Below, in pieces: positions 31,171 to 39,086 of a stretch of 40,221 nt of DNA (the first letter of the stretch is position 1; each line of letters opens with the position of its first letter). Location: NCBI RefSeq assembly GCF_900106535.1, contig NZ_FNOH01000028.1, positions 1-40,221 of the forward strand. The letters run 5' to 3'. The translations under genes were made by a program, and so were the position numbers. This DNA is from Myxococcus xanthus. Lineage in GTDB: Bacteria; Myxococcota; Myxococcia; Myxococcales; Myxococcaceae. Under the pieces are notes generated by a model that worked only from the letters and a program-made list of their open reading frames with translations, did no database searches and was not told where the DNA came from.

Positions 31171-32508
31171 GTGGCAGGAGGAAGCAGAGGGAAGTGGCGT
31201 TCCCGAGGCCGGCAGGGGTCGAAGAATCCGAGCGTCGCCAAGCAACGGTTGAAGCAGGCCGCATTGAAGGGCCTTGCGGATGCGCCACGCGTGCTCATCG
31301 GTGAAGTCCTCTCAACTGAGCCAGGTGACTACGTCCACTTCCTCCTGGTTCGAGAAGACCACACCGAAGAGCTATGTGCGGCTCGCGTTCCACTCAATTC
31401 AGGCGCGCCTCCGGTGACCGCTAGAGTCTGTATCGAGGGGCATTGGACAGTGACGGAAATCACCAAGGGTTCTGGCGTCCTGTCTGCCACATTTGCAGGG
31501 AAAAGCTTTGCGGTGCTGGAGGGCCGCTCGGCCCGTGCGCGGGAATGGGAGGCTCACGCTCACCCCTATTTTGAATTGGCTCGCGCACGTCGCGCGCATT
31601 CGATCCGCAGTATCGCCATGGTGACGGGGGCGCGAGGGGTAGTGGTGGAGGATTTCAAGAACAACCTGCGGGACTCCGCGCTAGCCAGGGAGCTGAAGCT
31701 TGTTCATGTACGGCTGGACGATGCGGAGGATGTTGCGCGCGGCGTCCGGGACGCAGGCGCCCTAAATGTTGATTTGGTAGTGGTTGCGCGTGGCGGTGGG
31801 GGACCTGCAGACTTCATTGTCTTCGATAACCCCACTGTCGTTACCGCCGTCGCCAAGCTGACTGGCCGGCTACCTGTCCTCGTCGCGGTGGGGCATCACG
31901 TCAATCGTAAGACGTATGCTGCACAAGTCGCGTCGTACAGGAGTAGTACCCCGGCAGATGCTGGGACGTTCGTGAGAGAGCACAACGAGAGATGTGCGGC
32001 TCGTGCGGTGCCTGCCGATGCATTGGTGAAGTCGACTTCCACTGCGCCTATCGCGCGACCCGCTCCGTTGCCTCCTCCTTCCGCAGTACCTTCAGAGCGC
32101 CCCGCTCTGCCTCGCCAGTCGTCGTCACCGCAGTTCAGTTCGAAGGCCGAGACGGCCAGCGACTCGAAGCCGAGCGCCTGGCGCCGCAGGTCCGTCGCGG
32201 TTGGGCTTGCAGTCGCTGTTCTGGCCGTCTTGGGGGCAGGGGGGCTTGTTGTGCGTGACCGCATCGAGAGCCGATTGGCCGGGCCGACGGCCACGCCTCC
32301 GCCGGTGGCGAGCGTGGCTGCGGCGGAGGTCGCCCCGCCCCCTCCTGTGAAGCCGGTGGCGTCAAAGCGAAAGACGAGAAAGCCAGCACCAAAACCTCCA
32401 AAAGAAGCTGCGCCAACGGTCAGCCTACCTCCGGATGCAGGCTTCGAGTGGCCGCCTGCTGCGACGGTAGCTCCTCAAGAACTGAAGCCGATAGAGGTGT
32501 TTGAATGA
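31171..32508 (+). CDS. membrane-anchored exonuclease VII large-subunit-like protein
   Basis: 445 aa from GTG 31171 (AGGAGGGG at 31158-31165); the frame is open back to 30946, so an earlier start is possible. An OB-like N-terminal part (VLIGEVLSTEPGDYVHFLLV, CIEGHWTVTEI) precedes a domain matching the XseA core: IAMVTGARGVVVEDFKNNL, then DLVVVARGGGGPADFIVFDN (Arg207 and the glycine run) and PVLVAVGHHVNRKTYAAQVA, then SYRSSTPADAGTFV. After a Ser/Pro-rich linker comes one membrane helix (~341-361, VAVGLAVAVLAVLGAGGLVV) and a Pro/Lys-rich tail. Classical XseA is soluble, works with XseB and has a long coiled coil; neither is present here. I infer a single-strand nuclease tied to the inner membrane, perhaps acting on incoming DNA. 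Confidence 0.7.
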   Translation: MAGGSRGKWRSRGRQGSKNPSVAKQRLKQAALKGLADAPRVLIGEVLSTEPGDYVHFLLVREDHTEELCAARVPLNSGAPPVTARVCIEGHWTVTEITKGSGVLSATFAGKSFAVLEGRSARAREWEAHAHPYFELARARRAHSIRSIAMVTGARGVVVEDFKNNLRDSALARELKLVHVRLDDAEDVARGVRDAGALNVDLVVVARGGGGPADFIVFDNPTVVTAVAKLTGRLPVLVAVGHHVNRKTYAAQVASYRSSTPADAGTFVREHNERCAARAVPADALVKSTSTAPIARPAPLPPPSAVPSERPALPRQSSSPQFSSKAETASDSKPSAWRRRSVAVGLAVAVLAVLGAGGLVVRDRIESRLAGPTATPPPVASVAAAEVAPPPPVKPVASKRKTRKPAPKPPKEAAPTVSLPPDAGFEWPPAATVAPQELKPIEVFE

Positions 32509-32583
32509 GGGGAGGCACTCCTTGCTCCTCCTGCTTCTGGGGGAGCTCGCGATGCGGCCAGTCTTGCTGGACCCTTGGATTCA

Positions 32584-32780
32584 CAGCTCGTGCGGATGAC
32601 TTGGGCCTTCGGGAGGTCGGCGGAGGAAAGGCGACGGCCGACGGGAACTGACGGTGGAGGTCTTCGTCCACGAGCGGCGGGGGGGCGTTGCCGAGCTCCA
32701 GCCCGCAGTCGCTGAGTGGCGCGTGCGGTGGTTGCGTGGGACGGCGGACCTCAACCGCCGGGGATGGCCAGGCGCGCGCG
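32584..32780 (+). pseudogene. degraded copy of the 104-aa gene family (copy C)
   Basis: DNA similarity to 28996-29180 is plain (for example CGACGGCCGACGGGAACTG, GGTCTTCGTCCACGAGCGGC, TGGCGCGTGCGGTGG), but indels split the reading frame. It is followed by sequence unrelated to copy A (about 32780-32930) and then element T copy 6. The 32509-33130 gap holds no other gene. Confidence 0.6.
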
Positions 32781-32956
32781 GACCCATGATGCGGCGTGTT
32801 GGGCGAAGCCTTCCGCGAGGCACGAGCCGCGAAGGAGGAGATGCCCGGGGACCCGCTTCTCCACATCGACCTGCCGTGGCCATGAGCCTGACGGTGATTT
32901 CGGACCTCCTTGCCGAGGCGGCACGTGCGAAGCCCGCGCGCCTCGCTCACTCGCAT

Positions 32957-33022
32957 TGACGCACTGCCGGATTGGCCTTGACCCGCCCCTGACTCAGCGA
33001 CTGCGCTTTGGGTAGGTGCAGG
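32957..33022 (+). repeat. dispersed element T, copy 6
   Basis: TGACG at 32957, TGACC at 32979, TGACT at 32990 (11 bp after 32979), GGGTAGGTGCAGG at 33010-33022 (20 bp after 32990). Followed 109 bp later by the DUF3606 gene. Confidence 0.75.
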
Positions 33023-33130
33023 GGGGCGATCAGCATCCCTTGACAGGACGCCTGTACGAATTATCAGTAGTCCTGGTGACCCGCTGGGTCCCAGCGTCGA
33101 GCGTCCCCTCGATGTGCGAAAGGTACGACA

Positions 33131-33307
33131 ATGGCAGACGATCCCAACAACCGCGGCAGTCCGGACAGAGACCTCATCAACTTGAGCCAGCCGCACGAGG
33201 TCAGCTATTGGTGCGGAGCACTCGGATGCACTGAGTCGCAGCTCCGTGCTGCCGTCGCAGCGGTGGGCAACTCGGCAAAGGCAGTGAGGAAGTACCTGGG
33301 CAAATAG
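33131..33307 (+). CDS. DUF3606 family small protein
   Basis: 58 aa: MADDPNNRGSPDRDLINLSQ, then PHEVSYWCGALGCTESQLRA, then AVAAVGNSAKAVRKYLGK. DUF3606 proteins have this length and this pattern: DRxxINxxxxyEVxYW, then LGxTxxQLxxAVxxVGxSAxAVRxyL. They are widespread in bacteria, often stress-induced, and of unknown function. GAAAGG lies 8 bp upstream. Complete and intact; it is the first gene after element T copy 6 and on the same strand. Confidence 0.9.
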   Translation: MADDPNNRGSPDRDLINLSQPHEVSYWCGALGCTESQLRAAVAAVGNSAKAVRKYLGK

Positions 33308-33650
33308 CGCCAGGACGGAAGTAGGCATCCTCGGCGCCACTCCGAAGAGACCCCCTCCGCTCGTGCACCTGGATGGGGTGGCGCTAAGTCGTCGGAACAT
33401 ATGGTTACCGTTCTGAGTGCGCTGAACCGGCGTGCACGGACGCAGGGCTAGCTGCGAAGTCTGCGGCATGCCGCCCGCCCAGCAGGCAGAATTCAATGAG
33501 CGCCGGGAACTGCTTCTCGCCCATGCTTGCAACCTGCATGTTGTCGAGGGCGCATGCGGCAAGGCCTTGTGGGAGTTGAGTCGTAGGGACGGCCCGCCTT
33601 GCTCTGCACGCGCGCATCCGCCCCTCCATACGCACAGCAGCGAGGGCTGT
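33308..33650. other. 343-bp gap, one doubtful ORF
   Basis: A rightward frame from a GTG at 33432 to 33704 reads SCEVCGMPPAQQAEFNERRE and LLLAHACNLHVVEGACGKAL, which is protein-like, but it has no ribosome site and its end overlaps the 3' end of the leftward gene at 33651. Possible small gene or remnant. Confidence 0.25.
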
Positions 33651-34196
33651 CTATCTCGTCCGTGGAACAGGGGCCTTCCATCGGGCCATGCGTCGAATGC
33701 GTGAAATCTCTTCGAGGAACTCCACCCGCGTAGGGTTGTCCTTTCGCAGAGCGAGCAGGCGCCGCTCCGCCTCATCCAGCTTGCGGCGGGCCCTGTCGGC
33801 CTGGTCGGGAAACTGATTCGCCGTCATTGCGAAGAGGCAGGTCACGTGCGCTCGCCTACCGACGTTGTCGTAGCCGAGCTTCTCGGTGCGGCGGAGCGCA
33901 CGGCTGAACTGCTTCCAGGTGCATTCGCGGCCATAAGCACCCAGCAGAATGTCCTCGGCCGTTCTTCTCTTGATGGCGAGGCGCTCTGTCGGTGCCTTGG
34001 CCGCGCGCAGCCAGGACCTCTGGTGTTCCAGGAACGTGCGTTCGAACTGCGCGAAGCTCGCCTTGGACAAGGTGAGGTGGAGCCTGCCGCTCTCCATGAG
34101 GCCGGCGGGCATCCGCTCGGCCTGAGTGGTGGTACTGTCCCTTGGGACTGCTCGACTCGTGCTCCGAGGGCTCTGCGTCGGGGGCCGCATGTGCAC
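33651..34196 (-). CDS. hypothetical basic helical protein
   Basis: 181 aa from GTG 34196 (GGAG 6 bp upstream; ATG 34190 is the alternative). The middle reads LHLTLSKASFAQFERTFLEH, AAKAPTERLAIKRRTAEDIL and TWKQFSRALRRTEKLGYDNV. The C-terminus is a charged coil, RARRKLDEAERRLLALRKDN. Predicted almost wholly helical. No family recognised. The surrounding gaps on both sides exceed 300 bp, so it is probably its own transcript. Confidence 0.6.
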   Translation of the reverse strand: MHMRPPTQSPRSTSRAVPRDSTTTQAERMPAGLMESGRLHLTLSKASFAQFERTFLEHQRSWLRAAKAPTERLAIKRRTAEDILLGAYGRECTWKQFSRALRRTEKLGYDNVGRRAHVTCLFAMTANQFPDQADRARRKLDEAERRLLALRKDNPTRVEFLEEISRIRRMARWKAPVPRTR

Positions 34197-34513
34197 AGCA
34201 AGCTCCGATTCGGTAGGTGCCTTGGATTCAGCCTACTGGGGCGAACGCGAAAGGGGGCCCGTCATTCGCTGGAGCGGGGGCTTTGATGGGTGGAGCCTCC
34301 TTGGAGTGGCGCGCGCCAAGAGGCTCATTTCTTGGGCAGGGCAGCCCGCCAATGGCGAAAAGCGGGCGTCGCGGTAACCAGTAGGTGGCAAGAGGCCTGC
34401 CATAATAGTCGAGGAGATTATACCTGTTGGGTTGCATTTGTGGGTGCGGGCGGGGATTTCTGGCTGAAGGAACTTGCTGCCTTGGGGCGGGCGTAGCTGT
34501 GCTGCGGCCCTCC
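34197..34513. promoter_or_regulatory. 317-bp divergent intergenic region
   Basis: AT-rich patch at 34400-34425 with ATAAT / ATTAT as a short inverted repeat. On the minus strand it contains a perfect TATAAT (complement of 34417-34422) and on the plus strand CATAATAG. Likely promoter region for one or both flanking genes; the -35 boxes are not evident. Confidence 0.35.
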
Positions 34514-35128
34514 ATGTCCGACTTCCGCGAGGCCCTAAAGTCGATTTCGGAGTCCCCATGCTCCGAGCATCCTGGCTTCTCCGCTGCCCTGGCCTGTACT
34601 CGCTGCGGCACCTTCATCTGCGCCTTCTGTGCCTCGTCCCGGGCGGGCCTGTGCCTTCGGTGCCTCCACGCGGCTCCGGAGCTGGCGACGCGCAGGGCCC
34701 GGCTCGTGGCCAGCCTTATCGACGGCGCCGCGCTCGTGCTCCCGTCCCTGCTCCTGGGCGTCCTCCGGTGCCTGGCCGTGCCGGACGAGGCGGGGATGAA
34801 GGCTCCAGCCGTCTACGTCCCGGCGCTCCTCGCGTTGCTCGTGCAGGCAAGCCTGATTCGAGGCACAGGGGCGAGCCTCGGCAAGAGGCTCTTGGGAATT
34901 CGAGTCGTCCGGAGCGACGGCCGTCCGGCTGGGGTGTGGCGCATTGCCCTGCTGCGGAACGCGCTCCCGATTGCGCTCTGCAGCTACTGCGGCTGGTTCG
35001 GCCTCGTGGACGCCCTCTTCATCGTTGGAGAGGACCGGCGGTGTCTCCACGACTGGGTGGCCGGCACCCGCGTCGTGAAGGCCCCTCGAGCGCCGCGCTC
35101 GTTCGCTGCGCGGTTCGTGACTGGCTGA
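34514..35128 (+). CDS. RDD family membrane protein with zinc-finger N-terminus
   Basis: 204 aa. Residues 16-50 carry four metal-ligand pairs (Cys16/His19, Cys28/Cys31, Cys36/Cys39, Cys47/Cys50), a B-box-like double zinc finger. Then comes an RDD domain: ARLVASLIDGAALVLPSLLL as first helix with the Arg-Asp pattern, GTGASLGKRLLGIRVVRSDG as the conserved loop, WRIALLRNALPIALCSYCGW, and the closing DWVAGTRVVKA. RDD proteins are small inner-membrane proteins, some implicated in ion transport. The zinc-finger fusion is known in myxobacterial genomes by my recollection. Start at 34514 is chosen for the domain, without a strong ribosome site. Confidence 0.8.
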   Translation: MSDFREALKSISESPCSEHPGFSAALACTRCGTFICAFCASSRAGLCLRCLHAAPELATRRARLVASLIDGAALVLPSLLLGVLRCLAVPDEAGMKAPAVYVPALLALLVQASLIRGTGASLGKRLLGIRVVRSDGRPAGVWRIALLRNALPIALCSYCGWFGLVDALFIVGEDRRCLHDWVAGTRVVKAPRAPRSFAARFVTG

Positions 35129-35179
35129 TGCGTTTGTTTCGGAGTCCCTTTACCGCGAAGAGGAATGAGAGGTGATGAC

Positions 35180-37051
35180 ATGGTTGGAGAGGTGAAGTCC
35201 GGGCGCCCCCGCTGGTTGGCCGGGCTCGTGTGCGTGGTGGTGGCGCTGTCCCTGGGGTGTGCCCGGTCGTGGAAGCGGGAAGACACCAGGACGTGGGAGG
35301 GCTGCTGCAAGGGGGTTGACGCGTGCCTTGCGCTGCTGCAGGAACTCCACGGCTCCGACACGGAAGAGAAGTGGCTGCCGCCGGAGCAGGCGTGTGCGGC
35401 CTGGAAACTGGGGCGCGAGGGAGAGGACGTCGTCCCTCGGCTGGTTCCGCTGCTTCGGCACCCAGAGCGTCGCGTGCGCGGCGGAGCAGCCCAGGCGCTG
35501 GCGAATATGGAGGGGAAGGCCACGGGCGCCGTGCCTGCGCTCATCGAGGCGTATGAGCGGGAGCCCGGTGGGCCGGTACTGCGCGCGCTCACCTCACTCG
35601 ACGACGAGCGAGCAGCGCCAGCCATTGTGCGCCACCTCCTGGAGTCGCCCACGTCGACGCTGGAGCACCTCGGCCCGACACTGGCCCCGGTGCTGTTGGA
35701 CGTGCTGGAGAATCCGGAGTCGAACTGGGAGGCGCTGGTACTGGTTCGCCACGTGCTCGCCCGGCGCGCCTCCATGTACAAGGAGACTTTCGTCCCGCGC
35801 CTGCGGACGCTCCTCGCGCGGGAGCTGGAGGAGCCCACTCTGCGGCGCCCACCAGGGACGCATTGCCCGTCGGCGCCTGTGCCAGGCTGCGGGGCGGTTT
35901 TCGACACATGCACCCCGCGAGCGGCCTACGTGGCGTCCGTGCTTGCGGCCTACGGGCGCCAAGGCGCGAAGGCCGCTCCCGAGGCGTTGCGAGCGCTACA
36001 GCGGGCGGACGTGCGCCTCACACCCGTGGCGCTGCAGGCGCTGGTGGCCTTCGGGAGTCCTGCTGCGGTGCCGGGCGTCCTTGAGCAGCTCGCCGTGCCT
36101 GAGTGCCGTGCCCGGGCCCTTGCGAGCCTCGTGTCCCTGGGGGACGTGGCGCGGCCAGCCGCGACGGAGCCGCTGCTGCGGCTGCTGGCCACGGGGGAGG
36201 AGGGCTGGGAGCGCGCACGGGCCGCAGAGGCCCTTGGCCGCGTGGGAGACGCAGCCGCCCTCGATGCGCTGCGCCAGGCGGTGTACGCGCCGCACAGCGA
36301 AGTCCAGGCCGCGGCGGTTGAGGCGTTGGGCAGCTACTCCTTCCGGGCGCATGCGGAGGAGCTGGTGCCCCTGCTCCAGCGGGTGGTGACGACGCACGCC
36401 TCTCCGGTGGCGCGGAGCCACGCGAGGTTGGCCCTGGAGGGACTCTCCGGGCAGGAGGTGCATCCCGCGGAGTCCATCGACTGCGCCCGCATCAGTCCAA
36501 GGCGCGCCGGAGGGTGGACGCTGCGCGAGGGGCATACCTCCATCCAGTTGCAGTGGGACAAGCCGAAGGCGCCCTCACCAGGGAGTCCGTGTGCAGCTGT
36601 GCGTGGTGGGGATTCCGCTTCCGTCCTCGAAGCCATGGGGGAGGCCTGCCTCGTCGGGTGGGACGACGGGGAGTTTGGGGGCACGCTGGAGGTGCATGAG
36701 GCCGGGCGGGTGACGGTGCTGGAGGAGTCCCAGGCCAACCCCCTACATGTCGTGCGGATGCGCGGCGCCCTCGTGGTGGTGGATGGCCTCGCGCACATGT
36801 ATGGCGGAGCCGGACGTCTGGTGCGTGTCGAAGCGTCCGAAGGGCGGTGGCGAGCCATACCTTGGGTGACTCTCCCAGGCGCGCCGATGGCATACGCGCT
36901 GGATGAAGCGGGGGACTTGGTGGTGGGGACGACGAACCAGCGACTCGACGCAGTCGTGTGTGGCCGGGCTGGCACATTCGCACCCGCCCACGCGGTGCGC
37001 GTCACGAGGGACGGGCGCCTGGCCCCCGTCGAACCGGACGGCCGGCCCTGA
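35180..37051 (+). CDS. HEAT-repeat lipoprotein
   Basis: 623 aa. Lipoprotein signal with lipobox ALSLGC and lipid Cys27. From ~80 to ~430 a succession of HEAT/PBS-type repeats, for example VVPRLVPLLRHPERRVRGGA, AVPALIEAYEREPGGPVLRA, AATEPLLRLLATGEEGWERA and ALDALRQAVYAPHSEVQAAA. The C-terminal ~190 residues look like a beta-propeller or barrel fragment (LEVHEAGRVTVLEESQANPL, MRGALVVVDGLAHMYGGAGR). Such proteins scaffold protein complexes on the inner face of the outer membrane. AGAGGTG just before 35180 favours that ATG over the one at 35165. A bidirectional hairpin follows. Confidence 0.82.
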   Translation: MVGEVKSGRPRWLAGLVCVVVALSLGCARSWKREDTRTWEGCCKGVDACLALLQELHGSDTEEKWLPPEQACAAWKLGREGEDVVPRLVPLLRHPERRVRGGAAQALANMEGKATGAVPALIEAYEREPGGPVLRALTSLDDERAAPAIVRHLLESPTSTLEHLGPTLAPVLLDVLENPESNWEALVLVRHVLARRASMYKETFVPRLRTLLARELEEPTLRRPPGTHCPSAPVPGCGAVFDTCTPRAAYVASVLAAYGRQGAKAAPEALRALQRADVRLTPVALQALVAFGSPAAVPGVLEQLAVPECRARALASLVSLGDVARPAATEPLLRLLATGEEGWERARAAEALGRVGDAAALDALRQAVYAPHSEVQAAAVEALGSYSFRAHAEELVPLLQRVVTTHASPVARSHARLALEGLSGQEVHPAESIDCARISPRRAGGWTLREGHTSIQLQWDKPKAPSPGSPCAAVRGGDSASVLEAMGEACLVGWDDGEFGGTLEVHEAGRVTVLEESQANPLHVVRMRGALVVVDGLAHMYGGAGRLVRVEASEGRWRAIPWVTLPGAPMAYALDEAGDLVVGTTNQRLDAVVCGRAGTFAPAHAVRVTRDGRLAPVEPDGRP

Positions 37052-37070
37052 CGCCACCGCGCGAGAAAGG

Positions 37071-37113
37071 GCGCCCCGCCTGGGACAGGAGGGGCTTGGC
37101 GCGGGCGGGGCGC
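37071..37113. terminator. long GC hairpin between convergent genes
   Basis: Perfect 10-bp inverted repeat GCGCCCCGCC (37071-37080) / GGCGGGGCGC (37104-37113) between the stop at 37051 (+) and the stop at 37115 (-). Confidence 0.6.
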
Positions 37114-37114
37114 T

Positions 37115-37795
37115 TCAGCCGCGCCGCGTCCCCGAGCGGAACTCGCTGGCCCAGCGCTGGAGGGTGGCCTTGGCGCGCTCCTGCTCCGATGCGAGGGACG
37201 GCTGTCCGGCAGGCGTTGGCGCCCCAGGGCCGGAGGCGCCGTCCGCCCCTGCTGCCCCCTTCTTGCGCACCCACATGCGAGGGGTGGCGCTGACGGGAGG
37301 CTTCGGTGCGGGAGGCGCAGCGTCGGCCTTGGGCCTGCGTCCGCGCGGAAGGATGACGTCGGGGAGGGTGTGGGGCGCGGCGTCCTCCACCCATGCGGCA
37401 TGCAATCGACCGGTGGCTGCCATGAGGCGCCGCTTCTGGTAGTGGGCGGCGCAGTAGCCCTGGCTGCGGTGGGGGCGCTTGCAGCCGATGACGGCACAGG
37501 CCCGGGCCATGGGCGCGGCGGCCGGCGGTGGTTTCACACGGACGGGCTGGGAAGCCTCTGTCGGTTGCGCGGGGCTCGCCGTGCGCACGGCCCGGACGGG
37601 CTGCGGCTTCTCGGAGAACCGCCGCGCAAGGCGACTTAGCGCTGCGGCGAGCGCAGCGACAGGGCCGGCGACCTCCTCTCGAATGGCCGCCCGAAACTCG
37701 GACTCAAGAAGCTGCGCTGGAAGAGCGCCGCCAGAAAGGCCCTGCTTCGGGTGGTGGGAAGACTGCAATTCGCGAAGACGATGGGATTTAGGCAT
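37115..37795 (-). CDS. zinc-finger protein with disordered basic flanks
   Basis: 226 aa from ATG 37795. Centre: ACAVIGCKRPHRSQGYCAAH, a C-x4-C-x9-C-x2-H zinc site (Cys100, Cys105, Cys115, His118), followed by YQKRRLMAATGRLHAAWVED and LPDVILPRGRRPKADAAPPA. This pattern recurs in myxobacterial proteins of unknown role (recalled, not searched). The N-terminal helix (SEFRAAIREEVAGPVAALAA) could dimerise. Pro/Ala-rich linkers on both sides. Likely nucleic-acid binding (inference). A longer frame from 37855 exists but the start at 37795 begins the conserved MPKSHRLREL. Confidence 0.7.
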   Translation of the reverse strand: MPKSHRLRELQSSHHPKQGLSGGALPAQLLESEFRAAIREEVAGPVAALAAALSRLARRFSEKPQPVRAVRTASPAQPTEASQPVRVKPPPAAAPMARACAVIGCKRPHRSQGYCAAHYQKRRLMAATGRLHAAWVEDAAPHTLPDVILPRGRRPKADAAPPAPKPPVSATPRMWVRKKGAAGADGASGPGAPTPAGQPSLASEQERAKATLQRWASEFRSGTRRG

Positions 37796-38285
37796 ATGTG
37801 AACGGCGGAGCCCTGGATGTGTCGGTGGCGCCACTGTGGCGAAGCGGCAAGGCAACGCACGAGAACAATTACCATTCCTCTAGGCTGCGGCGTAGTCGGT
37901 AGCGCGACATGGACTTGCACGGAGGCTGATACACCGGCGCAAGCGGATGAAGATGCGCGCTCGCCCGATGGAGCGTGCCATGCCCTCCGCTGCTAGCGCA
38001 CATCGCTTGAGGGTGTGCTTCCATCATTTCCCTGTCACAGAGGCTTCGCGGACGAACTCCACCACATTGGTATTTTCACGCGCTCGCCGGCCGACGCTGC
38101 ACGGGCCGCGTATTCATCGGCCCGTCCGTTCCAGTTCTCGCTCTCATGCACGTCCTGCCACCCGCTCATCGGAGGGAACTCAAAGCGCGGACCCCCTCGT
38201 CGCCGGAGGGGAGGCCAACACCGTCTCCACCTCGATGAGGTGGCGTTGAGGAAAGGTCGGCAGACCAGGCGAATGGCGTTCCTCG
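37796..38285. other. 490-bp gap with a gene remnant
   Basis: No intact gene. On the minus strand 38169 down to ~38024 reads MSGWQDVHESENWNGRADEY, AARAASAGERVK, then continues sensibly only after a frame change (NTNVVEFVREASVTGK). This suggests a short broken gene next to the toxin/immunity pair, perhaps a leftover immunity or toxin tail. Confidence 0.35.
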
Positions 38286-39086
38286 CTAATCATCGCTCAA
38301 CTCCTCCTCGTGATCGCTGATGGCTTCCTCCAGAATCCGCTGCTGTGTCTTGTCACGCGCGCGCAGTTCGACACCCGCTCTTGGAATCCATAGCGAAGGC
38401 GCGCTGATGAGGATAGTTGCGCCGTACTTCCGATGCTCAAGAGGGATGATCGCCGACGATGCTCCAAGTTCGGTGAGCGAGAATCCCAAGCGTGAAAAGA
38501 ACTCGTAGGTTTTGGCGACAGCCTCTGGTTTCTCCCCAAGGCTGTAGGATTTCGTTTGTTTCCGCGGCTCGGTCTCCAAGACGACCCTGGATACGGCCAC
38601 TGCTCGTAGCCAGTCGGAGAAGGTCGCGAAAGGTCGCTTGGCTGTTTGTTTTCCGCGCACCAAGTCGTCTTCGTGAATGCGGACAATGGCCGCATCTCGG
38701 CCGTCGGGTGTCGGACGGAAGAGTTCGAAGAACTCGTCTGGGTACCGGTCCTCGGGGAGTTCCTCGCCAATGGCGACTTTGACGTAGCGGCGTGGGTCCG
38801 GCCGCTCTCGTTGAGTGTCCTCACGGTCCTCTAGCAGCGCCGAGATTGAGGTTGTTCCAAACGTTAATCGAAAGCTGCCCGTCGATGCGCCCATTGCCGC
38901 GAGGAAATCGCTATAGACGGGAGGCAGTGCGTCGAGTCCCCCGTGCGGCTGGGCCAGGGCTGCAATCTGCACGGCGGTGGCAGGTTTGAAGCCTTCGGTG
39001 CTCCCGGGCTTCCAGCGTTCCATAAACGCGCGCAGCCCCTTCATCGTCAAGGGCGGTGGGGCCTTCAGAAGCTCTGCCCAGGTCAT
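38286..39086 (-). CDS. SUKH-like (SMI1/KNR4) immunity protein
   Basis: 266 aa. The segment ATAVQIAALAQPHGGLDALP, PVYSDFLAAMGASTGSFRLT has the SMI1/KNR4 core pattern (LPxxYxxFLxxMG). It is followed by EDRYPDEFFELFRPTPDGRD and AAIVRIHEDDLVRGKQTAKR, FATFSDWLRAV, matching the later SUKH strands and the usual closing helix. ATG 39086 overlaps the toxin stop as ATGA (39083-39086), so it is translated right after the toxin. The C-terminal ~90 residues (AKTYEFFSRLGFSLTELGAS) are an extra domain not typical of SUKH-1. Confidence 0.75.
   Translation of the reverse strand: MTWAELLKAPPPLTMKGLRAFMERWKPGSTEGFKPATAVQIAALAQPHGGLDALPPVYSDFLAAMGASTGSFRLTFGTTSISALLEDREDTQRERPDPRRYVKVAIGEELPEDRYPDEFFELFRPTPDGRDAAIVRIHEDDLVRGKQTAKRPFATFSDWLRAVAVSRVVLETEPRKQTKSYSLGEKPEAVAKTYEFFSRLGFSLTELGASSAIIPLEHRKYGATILISAPSLWIPRAGVELRARDKTQQRILEEAISDHEEELSDD

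Noticed and set aside
14186..33022. Element T as integron attC sites
   Set aside because: The boxes are direct, not inverted, repeats, no GTTRRRY core is seen and there is no tyrosine integrase in the window. A promoter or cassette-boundary role is more likely.
14186..33022. Element T as intrinsic terminators
   Set aside because: No stem-loop or U-tract inside the conserved boxes; only copy 3 has a hairpin directly afterwards.
35259..36389. Alternative rightward frame inside the HEAT-repeat gene
   Set aside because: Arg/Ser/Cys-rich shadow of the true frame, which has a lipobox and regular HEAT repeats.
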